Assembly: GCA_018296165.2 (NCBI GenBank)
Contig: JACKQL020000020.1
Location: 744,001-808,000, forward strand
DNA: 64,000 bases
Reading direction: 5' to 3'
Source of the DNA: Termitomyces sp. T153
Taxonomy: Eukaryota > Basidiomycota > Agaricomycetes > Agaricales > Lyophyllaceae
The notes below the pieces were generated by a model that was not told where the DNA came from, made no database searches, and saw only the letters and a program-made list of their open reading frames with translations. Each line of letters begins with the position of its first letter. Positions within the stretch are counted from its first letter, which is position 1. The translations under genes were made by a program, and so were the position numbers. Shown here piece by piece: positions 22,182 through 33,439 of the stretch.

Positions 22182-24520
22182 GGCTGCCTGGTGTAAAAAG
22201 CCACCAAAAATCATTTTTTCTCTGCCTCCAGAACATCTTGAGGGGGTAAAATGGTTCTATAGTCAGAGAAGGAAACAAATTCTTTGACTCTGAAAATTTC
22301 TTTCTTGAGATGAGATTGGCAACCTGGTTTTCTGGTCCTAGAATACATTGAACCTTCAACTTATGGTCACCATAAATGATCAAGTCAACAGCATGTTGGA
22401 GTATAGGGTTATACCAGGGCAGGGCATAAGGTGCTGAAGATGTAGACTGTGTTTGTGTGATTGGTGTAAATCAAGATTTTTGATGGAGAGTTGGTTCTAT
22501 GTACAGCAGTGCTGAGAGTGGAGAGGACAGCCAGTGCCTCTAGGTATAATATGAGACATCTATAGGTGCAGGTGAATAGTAATCCCTTCTCAGATAGGGA
22601 AACCAAATCCCATGCCTTTGAGGCAGGTGTCAGTCTCAATTATGAGGTCTGCATTGGTTTCATCCCAAGCCAGAGAACTAAGAATCTGCACCCTGTTAGA
22701 TCACTCCATGTGCTGAGTACCTCAGAGCAAATCCAACTTGATTGCATTGTTGGACCATATTTGAGCATGTGGAAAGTCTCCAACTGGCATTGAACACAAA
22801 TGGATTGTTGACATCACAGATGTGCTTAGCAATCCATGTTACCAGGGAATTGAGTGAACCCCAACACATAAGTGATGCCCTCCCTCCAAAGCATTTACAA
22901 CAATCTATGTGATGCTCACCATCAATGGTAACAGTTTGCTAAAGTTACCACAACTTATATATAGGAATCAATTGGTAGGCCTCTGCCACATCCAATTTCC
23001 ATAATGTTAAGTGGCAGTCAGAGTGTTCACAAACTCTAAGCAACAACTTGCCTAAGTGATGCATATTATTTGATGGGAAACCTGTAATTGCCTTGTGAGA
23101 TACCATAGAGTTTAATGAAAACTCCTCTGCCATTAATTCTGTGACAAGCCAAGAGTCTGATGAATGTCACTTTGGCATAGCATAGATGGGTGAACTGGTC
23201 ACAGAATGGAGGAGCTATTTTTCAAAGGTGAAAATCTTCCTTTAGCAACCTTAATGTCTCTTTTTCACTTCAAAAATTTGCCTCTGCAAGATTTGAGGGC
23301 ATTGTGATGAACATGTCCAAGATTGATGGCACAAGGCCAGAAACATTGGCATAAATTGAGCAATACTGACTTCATAAAGGTTTTATTTGGCTGACAAGGA
23401 GTAATCAAGTAAGTGGCCATTAATAGGTTGTCACAATCTCAAACAACTCAGGGTATGGACCAAGGGTTTTTAAGGACTGCTAATTGGTAACTTCACTTGT
23501 TGGCAGTTCAGGTAATGGCAAGGCTGTTTCAGACCATTCTGCCATAGTCATGCAGGAATCTGAGACAGCTTTGTAATAATTATACCTAAGGTATTTTGGT
23601 TGGTTGTCATGTGTGGCCTCAATTCTTGCTAGATTCTGCACATTCCAGCTTAGAGTGGGCTCCCCCACAGGTCTTGCACACATGGTTCCAGTAACAGGAA
23701 CCTATGTCAAAGGTACAGCCTTTGGCTGAATCAAATTGTTTACATACTACTTGTTTTCCTTTTGTGCCACCACTCAAGTGCCACCACCCAATTTTCCTGT
23801 TCCAGCAGCAGCCTTTTTGCCTCTGTAATTGATTCCATCAATATTGAGCATTGAGTCTCTGAGGTCAGTGAACTCATGTTGGTCAGTGAGTAATATCCTG
23901 GTCCCCCAACTCTAGCCCTGACTGCTTTGTCATAAGCAATGACCTTTCCATGAGCTGACTCATGTTGGGCTGCAAACAGGTTAAGGATGATTCCAATGTA
24001 GGTCTGGAATTCTGTATTGCAGTTTGGAAAGGTGAAATGCCATGCCCTGGAGTAAAGATTTGCTGCAACAAGCCACTGGCCCATAGTCTTAACCTTTTGC
24101 AGTGGAGAGCTGTATCCAAAGATGATGTCACAATGTCACAACTGCTGAGACTTCCTCAATTCTACTTACAAGCTCCCAAAAGTCCAACCAAAATGTAGAT
24201 GGTATCAAATCAGACTGGTTCTCCCTTGAGTACCTTTTCCCATTCAGAGCTTGGGAAATCAGTGGGAGCTGAGTGAGAAGTCAGTATGCTTCTCTTGACT
24301 CCACTAGAATTTTGCAGGTATGACCTAAGCAGCTTTTGGTTGGTAGCACAATGGGGGTCTCCATTTGCTTGAGCAAACTTTTCCTGCTTGTACTAAGGAA
24401 TTGCCCACTCATTGACTTTCTTTTGCTTCTTTCTCCTTTCTTTGTCTTCATCTGAAGATTCAGAGCTTTCAACTTTCAAGGATGGTCAGCTGAATTAAAG
24501 CATGGTGGGGATGCTAGAAT
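22182..24520 (-). pseudogene. DIRS-like element, truncated (gag zinc finger, RT, RNase H)
   Basis: Minus-strand order: a gag-like region with a cysteine-rich finger (CKQFDSAKGCTF...CYWNHVCKTC...C, about 23740-23640), an RT fragment (LTLWKLDVAEAYQLIPIY at about 22945-23000), and RNase H (ILIYTNHTNTVYIF, about 22409-22480, then GPENQVANLISRKK). Basidiomycete tyrosine-recombinase retroelements have this order. The tyrosine recombinase itself is cut off at 22182; the right-hand copy retains it. Confidence 0.72.
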
Positions 24521-24589
24521 AACATACACATGTCTCAGTCATACTTTGCACAATGAGTAACAAACTGAATTAAATACCTAGAATAGCCC

Positions 24590-27104
24590 ACACACATCTA
24601 GGTTAACTGTAATGTATCTATAAGAAATGTAAGAGTGATGTAGCATCATACCTCAGCCATACTTTGCAGAATGAGTAACAAACTGAGGTGTGACCTGTCA
24701 AGAAAAAACATATATAAGTGTGGCATAGCCAAGCACATTGATGGACATGTACTGGCATGCACTGCCAATCTCAATCCTTGACACTCCCACTGATGTGCAG
24801 GTGCAGCCCCATGGCTTTTGTAAACTTCCAGTGATTTTTGTGAGGTAATGCTTTTGTGAAAATGTTGGCTACCATGTCCTCTGGGCACATATCACACAAT
24901 CACTTGTTCCTTTGCAACAAGATCATCTCAAAGGATATGGTATTTTCACTGAATATGCTTAGTTCAAGATTGGTATTGGGCTTTGCTAGTGAGTATAATT
25001 GTGGCATCATTGTCACACAGGATTTTGGAGAACTCCTTTTGAGTATGTTCAATGTCTTTTCAAAGAAGGATCTAAGCCATGCTAGATGCTGACCAGCATA
25101 GCACAATCCTATGTACTCAGACTCCCTAGAAGACAGGGCTACCATTGTTTGTTGCTTACTAGCCCATCCAATAGCCTCTCAAGCAGTAATGAACACATAA
25201 CTGGACAAATGCATAACTGGACATGGATCAAGAGGTGTCCATGTCTCCAAACCAGTCCATGTCTGAGTATTAATGGAGGGACATGTCCATGCTAACATCA
25301 TTGCCATTGAAGCTGAGTTCTATATCTTGCATGGTTTTCAGATATCACAGTACATGTTTGGCTGTGGCCCAGTGATGCCTTTTTGGGTTAGACTTAAATC
25401 AACCAAGGACACCAACTGCATAAGCTATGTCTGGTCAAGTTCTCATCATTAAAAAAATCCATGAACCCACGACAGTAGAATAGGACACTTGCTTTCCACC
25501 CATTTCCATCTTGGTAACAATGGTGTTGTTGATTGGATTGTCCATCATGAGTTTGGAGTTTGTGCCATGGGTGTCCACATAGGCTTAGCATCCTGCATGT
25601 CACAGTGTTCTATGACTGTGTTTATATATTGCTGTTCTGACAGTGAGATGTATGTGTTTTTCTTGATCTTGTGATTTGAATGCCCAAGATGTAAGTTTCA
25701 GGTCCAAGGTTTTGCATTTTGAATGTGTCTGATAAATTTTGTTTTATATGATTGAGGAATTGCTGTGAGTTTGCCACAAGGATAAAATTGTCAACATACA
25801 CAATAAGGAATTGCTGTGAGTTGTGCCACAAGGATAAAATTGTCAACATACACAACAAGAAAACAGATTTTGCCTCCTTGTCTATAACATAGGGACACAT
25901 CTTGGCATTGAGGCATGTGAAGCCAAGTCTCCAAAACTTCTTATCAAGTGTTCAGTTCCATATGCAACTAGCTTGTTTCAGGCCATATAGAATGTTTCAA
26001 CCTCCAGCAGTGGCCTTCAGGCACTTTTACTCTGTTGGGTGGTGCCATGTACAACTCTTCTTTGAGTTTGCCATTGGGATAAGCCATTGCAACATCCATT
26101 GGTTGAGCTCAAGATTGTATTTGGCTGCCAGAGCAAGGATGATTCAGATTGACTCCAGGTTTGCTAATGGTGCTTAGACCTCCTTGTAATTGATGTCCTC
26201 TACTTGTGTGAATCCCCTTGCTACTATACAAATTTTTTGGTGTTCAACATCTCCATTTGTGTCATGCTTGATGCAGAAAACTAGTTTAGAGGTAATTGGT
26301 TTGACTCCTTTTGGAATGGGTATGACTTCATACATGTCATCAATAAGATTTTGAACCTCCTCCTGTAGTGCTGGTTCACAGATTTTGTGGTCTGGTCCCT
26401 TGAAGGCTTCTTTTGTGTTTTTTGAGAGTGGATTCTTTGATGGGCCACTTTGGGAGATCTCAGCAAAGTACACATCCTCATTGTCATCCTCTGATTCTGG
26501 GGGGTCAGTTAAATCACTCAGTTCTCAATCTTTCATTCTGGCCTGAATGTCAAGTAAGGTTTGGTGGTTGGGTTCAGTCATTGTATTGGTGTTGGCTTTG
26601 TAAAATCAAGGATGTTCTCCAGATTGGCAGCTGTTTTCCCTCCTTTCCTCCTGTAGTTTGGCAGCTCACCTATAGTCTTCATTTTTTTCAACATTCTTAC
26701 AAGCATGAGTACTTCTCCTTGGCTGTGGCTCAAGAGTTCCTCCCACTAAATCTGCATCTGGATAGACACAGTGTGTTTATGCTTGGTTGCATTCACTGTT
26801 TGTGCTGATGCAGTTGGGGTATCTGGAGGTGACTGAGATGATGGTGAAGGTGGTTTTGGGTCTTTGTCCTTTGGAGTTTGGCCATTGGTGCATTGCCTTC
26901 CACTGGCTCTGCATCCAATTCATTGTCTGACTCATTATTTGACTCCACAGGGAGTGTCCCATTCTTTCAAGTGCCCTGTGAAGGATGTAGGAAGTTTGTC
27001 TCCCACCTTGCCCTCATCCTCATCTTTTAGGTCTTTGGCCACAGGTGGTGAGTCATGATCTTCATCAAATTAAACATGCTGACTGGACTCTTTTGAGACA
27101 TGTT
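24590..27104 (-). pseudogene. Ty1/Copia pol relic (left copy)
   Basis: Minus-strand RT blocks: ALQEEVQNLIDDMYEVIPIP, GVKPITSKLVFCIKHDTNGD and ARGFTQVEDINYKEV (26174-26400), the active site YVDNFILVA, and LGPETYILGIQITRSRK (25622-25760). RNase H follows (VALSSRESEYIGLCYAGQHL, about 25085-25145, and TKALPHKNHW near 24850). The second catalytic Asp is Asn. A segment of about 60 bp carrying the active site is duplicated in tandem around 25750-25860. Stops and frameshifts are frequent. Confidence 0.82.
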
Positions 27105-27394
27105 GGCAGTGTTAACAACTGATGTGATTGTGACTAGTCTAAACATTCTACCTTGCCTGAAAGTCTTGACATGATCTTCCAATTACCAAATGGTCACTCT
27201 TTCTCCCCCAGACAAAGTAATAGAGGCACCTGAAGTGGCAGTCAGGCTTGCTGCACTTTGAATGTCCTCAACCCAGGACTCAGTGGACTACATGCTTGAT
27301 GCCTATGCTTAGGACAAGCCCACTGGTGTGTTTGAGGAGATTGAGGTGGCATATGAGCTCACATGCCTGACAAATTTTGGCCAAATATTCCACC

Positions 27395-27475
27395 AATTGG
27401 GAGAATTGAACCTGTGACCACAATCCCAAAAACAATCATTGTTACAACCATAACCACTTGACTATTAGAACCTTA
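27395..27475 (-). repeat. tRNA-derived (SINE-like) relic
   Basis: On the minus strand an A-box-like TAGTCAAGTGGT (27453-27464) is followed about 45 bases later by a B-box-like GGTTCAATTCTCC (27400-27412). This is the internal RNA polymerase III promoter layout. The stems are not intact enough for a working tRNA. Confidence 0.45.
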
Positions 27476-27669
27476 ATGATATTACAAAATTATTACAATA
27501 AGGGGAGCAAGTTCCCTTTCAAAATATCTCTGGACCCCTAAGCATATTAACAAAACCTAACCAAACCTTTAACTACCTAACCAGAACTCTAACTAACCCT
27601 AATCAGGCTAACCATGTGCTCAACAGGCAGGCCCTGTGAGTACATAGGCCTGGTTTGTTAGAAGCATTC

Positions 27670-27760
27670 CTCAGCTTGTTAGTTCCTTGGTTTTGTTGGG
27701 TCTTTCTTAGGACTATGCCTTTCATCTAAAAGGTTATTGGTTCAATTCTGTTTGGTTGGC
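27670..27760 (+). repeat. tRNA-derived (SINE-like) relic
   Basis: An A-box-like TAGTTCCTTGG (27680-27690) is followed about 50 bases later by a B-box-like GGTTCAATTCTG (27739-27750), with a possible anticodon stem CCTTT/AAAGG between them (27718-27733). It is probably SINE or decayed tRNA DNA, not a functional tRNA. Confidence 0.4.
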
Positions 27761-28769
27761 TTGTTTTGTCTGGTTTAACATTTGATGTTGTTGACATTAT
27801 CACAGGTATTGATATAACAAGCAGCCCTGTAGCTGTGGTTATATCAGGCTTATCCTGTAATGACAGGGGATGTTATATCATCCTGCCAGCATCAGGTGTC
27901 TGTCAGAGATGTCAAGTGTTCTTCTGGAAGATGAATGCATCTATACATATGTCTTCAGAGAGGTAAATTTATCTTTGAGAGACATTGTTTGTCTCCTTGA
28001 GAAATTGAGGATGGAATCAGAGAGACGGAGATCCTTTTGGTCTCTGGCATCTTGATGTCTTTGATGTCTCCGCAGAGAGAGACCTCAGAGACATCAAAGA
28101 CAATCCCTTCATTTTACTGATGTTTGCCATTGTTCACAACATAGGTGTATCCAACATTATTTTTATTCCGATGTTTATCTTCAAGCAGCCCGCGAAGTTG
28201 CCCCAACTCTCTTTTAAGTGATTCAGCCTACTTAGTCACGTATCATTAGTCAATGTTCGGGGATTTCTCTGGCCTTGCTAGGGCTATTTCGCACCTACCG
28301 ATCCTATCATTTTGTGGGTCCGGCAAACTACTCGCAAATCAACCGGGCTAATTTGCAGCCTGCAATTTTCAAAGCTCTATTTCCCGCCAGACTATAAGAC
28401 TGTGATGAGAATTGATCATCTGGTGATGTCATGGTTATGTGCTTTTACCATATATTATTTCATGGAGAGTCGAAACTAACTGTTATCAAGGTGATGTGTC
28501 TAGTAGTGTTCTCTGCCTCTATAAAGCTTGTGCAAGGTCTACAAGCATGAAAAAGTTGACAAAAGTTGACTTGCGTCTAGGGACCCCGACCTCATACCTC
28601 GGATTTCTCCGGTGCACACCTTGTCCAAAATCATTAGTCGTTGACGAATCTCCCTTAGCTGATTTGTCGATATCTATCAACGCCTAACAAATGACAATAT
28701 GTGACATACTATATAAAAGCGTGGCTCCTCGGTTCTTAATTACTAATTACTATCCGCAGAAGCCCCAAT

Positions 28770-29543
28770 ATGACTTCTACTACACGAGTGAACGATGCCC
28801 TCCTCTTTGTATATGGAGAATGTGGACCCTACGTGACGGAAGAGGAATTCAATGGTATGCATATAAACATATCGGTACCGTAGTAAGGAATTACAATAAC
28901 TGCATCTATAGAGTGGTATGACAAGGAACACGTTCCCGCACGATTAGTTCTATCCGATTTTTCGACAGCTGCACGTTATAAAGCTGCCGATGGGAAATCG
29001 CCCTCTTGGTTGGCAATCTATGACGTGACTACACCAGAAGTCCTCCAAAGCGATGCATACAAAACACTTTCCGTCAATGCTTCAGCGAACGAGAAGTTTA
29101 TCATCTCCCGCCTCGCGGTTCTCCATCGCGGGGTTTATCGTCTCTGCCTTACCATTGAAAACCCAAGCCCTGGAAGTGCATTGCTTCCTGGCAAAGTTGT
29201 TGTCGTCGTGGGCATCCTTCCCAAAACCCCCGAACAAGAGGAAGAAATCGATAGGTGGTATTCAGTCGAACATCTGCCTCTATTGTCAAAGGTGCCGGGT
29301 TTCATCAGAGCACGAAGATATAAGCTCTTAAACGATGTTGAGCTGGCGGGAAAGGCGGATCCAACCTCTCCGACGATTGCCTTTCCCCTCTTGACTTTGT
29401 ACGACTGGGAAAGTGCCTCGTTTGCGGATGAGCCGGCATACAAGGAGGCAATATCGACATCTTGGAGTTCAAAACTGCTCACTAAAGTTGGGGAGGGCTT
29501 AGAAGTAAGGTCGTTTTCACTTTACAAGAGTTTCGCAAAGTAG
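28770..29543 (+). CDS. EthD-like dimeric alpha-beta-barrel protein
   Basis: Spliced product about 238 aa from two exons (28770-28854 and 28912-29543, 57-nt intron GTATGC...TATAG). The splice restores NEWYDKEHVPARL. The first half (TRVNDALLFVYGE...WYDKEHVPARLVLSDFSTAARY...SPSWLAIYDV) and second half (VVVVGILP...EEEIDRWYSVEHLPLLSKVPGFIRARRY...FPLLTLYDW) repeat the same W-Y-x-x-E/H-x-P pattern, as in proteins with two ferredoxin-like EthD/DabB domains. Such proteins occur in fungal degradation and secondary-metabolism settings, but the substrate cannot be inferred. The start is the first ATG before a good exon. Divergent relatives are common in Agaricomycetes. The neighbouring gene is a convergent ferric reductase. 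Confidence 0.82.
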
Positions 29544-29731
29544 TGGAGGAATGAAGGACAAAAAAGACGCTGAGTTATTTCTGATATCTCTTCGGCTTTG
29601 GGAAAACATCCGAATTTATTCTTGCAAAATGAACTATGTACGTACTTCAAATCCCAAACAAGTCCCCTCATCTCCGTTGCTCCACTTTGTTAACGTTTGT
29701 TCACTATACAAGCTAATTGGTTGAAATTTAT

Positions 29732-32196
29732 TTACCGCATGAGTTGACACACCGTGTTTCCGAATGATTCTACGTGCAAAGCTGTGCTTGCTCCGCCTCG
29801 CAGGACGTCCCAAAACCTCAGTCGACAGAGAGCGGAACGTACGGTGTTAGACATCGTAGGAGTACCGCACACTGTTTTAGAAATATTAGTGAATTCTCGT
29901 AGGAGGTGATGCGGTTGTACCGTTGAAGGAGATGGCGCCAATTGCTTTGGCAGTCTCCTCCCTCACCAAACGGGTCAAATCCGGGCGACCGTTTGCTATG
30001 TTTATGCCAGGGAGATTGATGGCGTCAGAAGTCATGTAGTCTGCCTTGTTCTCCTCATCGCTGCCATCTTCCGAATTCTTCAACCTCTCCGTATTGGAAG
30101 CGGTAACGTGAATACGAATATCAATTGCGATTCGGGATGGAGGGTTGGCGACTACAGTTAAGAGAGTATCTGAAATCAATGTGATGTCACCTGTACGATA
30201 TTAACATGTCTGTGAAAGGCGAAAATATAAGACCATACTGGCATCTCGGATTGCCCATATAAAGATAACTTTTTGACAGTCGGTGGTACCTTGCTTTGCT
30301 CGGCTACGTAGGAAATGAATAATGATTAGCACTCAGATAAACAAAGCTCACTGGATAAGGTCAAGGAAAAGTGAAAGCGTAAATGATACGCCGGAACCAC
30401 CTGTGGTCCTGGAGTAAATTGGACTTAGACGTAGAGAGCGATTGAAAATATACCTGCTATCAAGACTACTGTCTCGAAATCTCGAAGAGATGGGGGCGAA
30501 CCATATGGCCCGTCAAGAATGACTTTCATTTCTGGAGTCTGACTAAACGCGTGGAGGAGCCGCTTCGTGAATCCAGATCGGACCCGTATCAAGAATGTCA
30601 ACGTCTTAGAGTCGGTATCTGGTCCACTGACGCTGCCTTCCTTGCCAATCTGGTCTTCATCGTTGCTTTCACCCCCAGTGACGTCAAGCGGGGTGTCAAT
30701 GGTGGAGATAGTGAACGGGTGGGCCTCAAGAAACACGCCTGATACGCTAGGAATGGTAAGATAAACATTCTGGCCGGGACGCCAGTGCATGTAAGTCGGT
30801 CGCTGGAGAGTCAAGCGCACGAAATGTGGCGAAAGAGCTTCGAGGTGACCATATTGTTCAGGAGAACCTTTTTTAACGTAGCCAATGTTATAGATGAGAA
30901 TGCGAATACCTCGAAACGCGCGGTCAAGCCCCCAGATGAGAAAGGCGGGCCAGATATGATTCCCTTCTCTGGAGACAAAGGTCAGGATTTGTCAAGGGGT
31001 CGGGATTGTAGGTGGGAAAAGATCTCACGCATTTGCTCGAGCATGAAGATAACCGCCGAGCAATACGATACTGAAAATGGGTGTTGATCAGAAACGAAGA
31101 TGTTCAGGGTTAGGCCGACGTACAAGACCATGACAAAGTGGAAAATAAGAAAAATTTCATAGTGGCGTCGCCTCAGGGGTCGTATGGACATGATAGATAG
31201 GATTGTGAAGGCAGTCGCGGCGAGGAGACCGCATCGAATCCATGGAAACCGTATAGAAAGGCTTCCAACCAACCTACAAACGTTTGTTCAAAAGCAAAAA
31301 AAAAATACATAGAAGGATAGGGAACGGACCCGATCTTGATCTGTGAGAGATTTTTAGCGGCATGGTAGAAAGTACGTTGGGGATGAGCTTACCCGGCCGG
31401 CAGCATGCACCCAAATAAGTACACAAACGACGCGCGCGAACGTCCTATGGAAATATTGCAACTGAAAATATCATGAGGTGTGGACATCAAGGACGCTGGG
31501 CGTGAAATTGGCTTACCCTTTCATAACCTATGCCAGTTAGGTCTGCAGTGGCGTTGATATTGAACTAGTCATGAAGCGTGGAAGAATCTCACATGAGATG
31601 ATGTTGTTTTTGGTGCCAAGGGCAGTTATAAGTGGAAGCTGCGTAGTGGCGATGTTGGCGGCGACATTAGCCCAGTACTTGGGATCATATTTCTGTCCTT
31701 TTGTATTTGTTGCTAAGCATTAGTAATGAGTGTGCACCGAAGGAAGAGCGGGATTATGACGCGTACAATTGACTAGTGCCCATACAAATATGAAAGTAAT
31801 ATATATAACCGTTACGAATACTTCGGCAATGTTTAGGGTATAAGAAGCGCCTAACTGGACCGTTGATCGGAATGTGATGGCACGGAAAGCATTAGCTATC
31901 GCCAATGGCAGTCTGGAGAGTGCAATCACACCACGAGTAGGAGTGTTCTTATACGACCTTTTAAAGCGAGGGATGGCTAGAGTACGGACCAAAAGTGAGA
32001 TCGCGTGGCACAGAGAGATAAACGCGATGAAAGTAGCAATGCAGAACCATATGTCCTCTGGATAGATCATAGCATGGGCGACACGGATTGAGTGGTCAGG
32101 ATCCGATTTCTGCGATGCCAGGACTTGGGTAACATTGAGAATTGCCATCGAGCTAAGACCATGGACGTCAACAACGGTCGGAAGGCGATGGTTCAT
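29732..32196 (-). CDS. Ferric reductase-like transmembrane metalloreductase (FRE family)
   Basis: A plasma-membrane-type flavocytochrome that would pass electrons from NAD(P)H via FAD and two hemes to extracellular ferric or cupric ions. Minus-strand exons in order: N-terminal TM region (EDIWFCIATFIAFISLCHAIS), YTLNIAEVFVTVIYI, KYWANVAANIATTQLPLITALGTKNNIIS, heme histidines in LQYFHRTFARVV and VLIWVHAAGR, RRRHYEIFLIFHFVMVLY, then the FAD site HPFTIS and GPYGSP (30425-30820), ending with the NAD-binding tail VCGTPTMSNTVRSAL. Exon-intron structure is complex, with seven or more introns. Every expected block is present, so it appears intact. Whether iron or copper is its substrate is unknown; no siderophore or permease gene is adjacent. 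Confidence 0.87.
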
Positions 32197-33439
32197 TCTT
32201 TAACTCTTTATGTATTGAATCATGTTGAGTATAATTTTTTGGTAGACAGCTTCCTTCGCTCCAATCGCCGAAGAACCGGGTAGATTCCAGTAGAACCATA
32301 CAAGTGACAAGCGAGTCTTCATGGTTCGTCATCTGATGAAGTCTAATTAACTTCGCTTGTCGGATGTACGAAACATGAGAGGTGTTTGGATCAGGTATGA
32401 CCGGATGGAAACTCGAGGTCAAGAAGGGCGGTCGGTTCTTTTGTGGGTTATGCACGGCGAATTGTATCTTCGAAGTGCGGTTTGGTAAATGCCAGAACAT
32501 ATTGAGTTTGTTAAATAATATGGTATTCCCTTAGGTCGACAAGCCTTGGAGAAAAATACGTAGACGTAAATTTTCCATCACCCGCTATCGTTGTGAAGTG
32601 AGCGAGCTGTGAAAAATTCATCCAACATCTGTGACGGTGCCAAGTATCCGACTTTAAGGCGAGAGCACGAGGCCTGCTACTTCCACTTGGAGATTACTTT
32701 CCAGACGAGATCCATCTATGACCCTACGGTGTTCTCTGACAACGGAGGAGGGGTCGTCGCCTGATATTCTCGATATAGCAGGAAAACTTGCTCAGCAGCC
32801 AAGTCCCAGGTCACACTGCATGCTTATCAGAGTCAATGGCCAAATTTGTTTTGAGAAGAGAAGGGCGGAGAAGTGTCAAGGCAGCCGATCGGTCTACGTG
32901 GAAGTTGTATGTCCTTGAATTGCCATCCCTCGTCGGAGTGTCATTTGCCTTATCTGATAAGAAATAGAGCAGATTTTGATTTTTGAGCCTTGAGGCATGG
33001 AGTGGGATCATATATAGATGCAAGGAACGAAGAATGTGGGTGAATTCAATTGCCTGAAAGCTCTAGCATATGAATGCACGATTCCCAGTTTTGATTTACC
33101 AACACGTATGCTTCCGTCAGATATACTTAAATAAGCACTGCGAGCTAAAATAGAATGTGACCCATTGACATCTCCAACTCAATCGCTTCAGAAAGGAGAC
33201 TTGCCGATAGTATACAGAGATATGTAAAGCTTTGACCATAATGAACTGCAGGGGTGCTGCTGAGGAAGATACAAGAAGGCAACCAAAGGTGATCCAGGGC
33301 AGAGCTTAGTAATTTCCACGTGTTGGGCAGTTTTGCTAAGGAAATCTTTTCTTGGTCTCCTGGAGCCTCCTCGGGTTACTTTGTGGTTACATTTGCGTTT
33401 GCTCGATTTTCTCGACGACGTTCACTCTTCAGAACTTGA
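32197..33439. other. Intergenic region upstream of the ferric reductase and CCCH genes
   Basis: About 1.2 kb between two divergent genes, the likely promoter region of both. Only short open frames without recognisable motifs occur (for example 32718-32918). CpG content is normal, so it is host DNA. Confidence 0.5.

Larger units (their letters stand above)
22182..27104. repeat. Left arm of a 4.9-kb inverted repeat
   Basis: The reverse complement of this segment equals 44688-49610. Paired positions always sum to 71792, with no insertion or deletion, and every stretch I compared was identical. The outer boundary is sharp: both read ...ACACCAGGCAGCC and then diverge completely. The inner boundary is at 27104/44688, after which only about ten more bases are similar. 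The arm contains relics of a DIRS-like element and a Copia element. Confidence 0.93.
27105..28769. other. Transposon-to-host transition, no gene
   Basis: CpG-poor relic DNA up to about 28100, then host-like sequence with normal CpG content up to the EthD gene. It contains two tRNA-like segments (27400-27464 and 27680-27750) and a GATGTC/GACATC-rich palindromic stretch at about 28045-28110, in which ATGTCTTTGATGTCTC is mirrored by GAGACATCAAAGACA. No protein gene recognised. Confidence 0.5.

Noticed and set aside
28770..32196. A secondary-metabolite or iron-uptake gene cluster
   Set aside because: An EthD-like protein beside a ferric reductase is suggestive, but no synthase, permease, multicopper oxidase or pathway regulator is adjacent, so no cluster is claimed.
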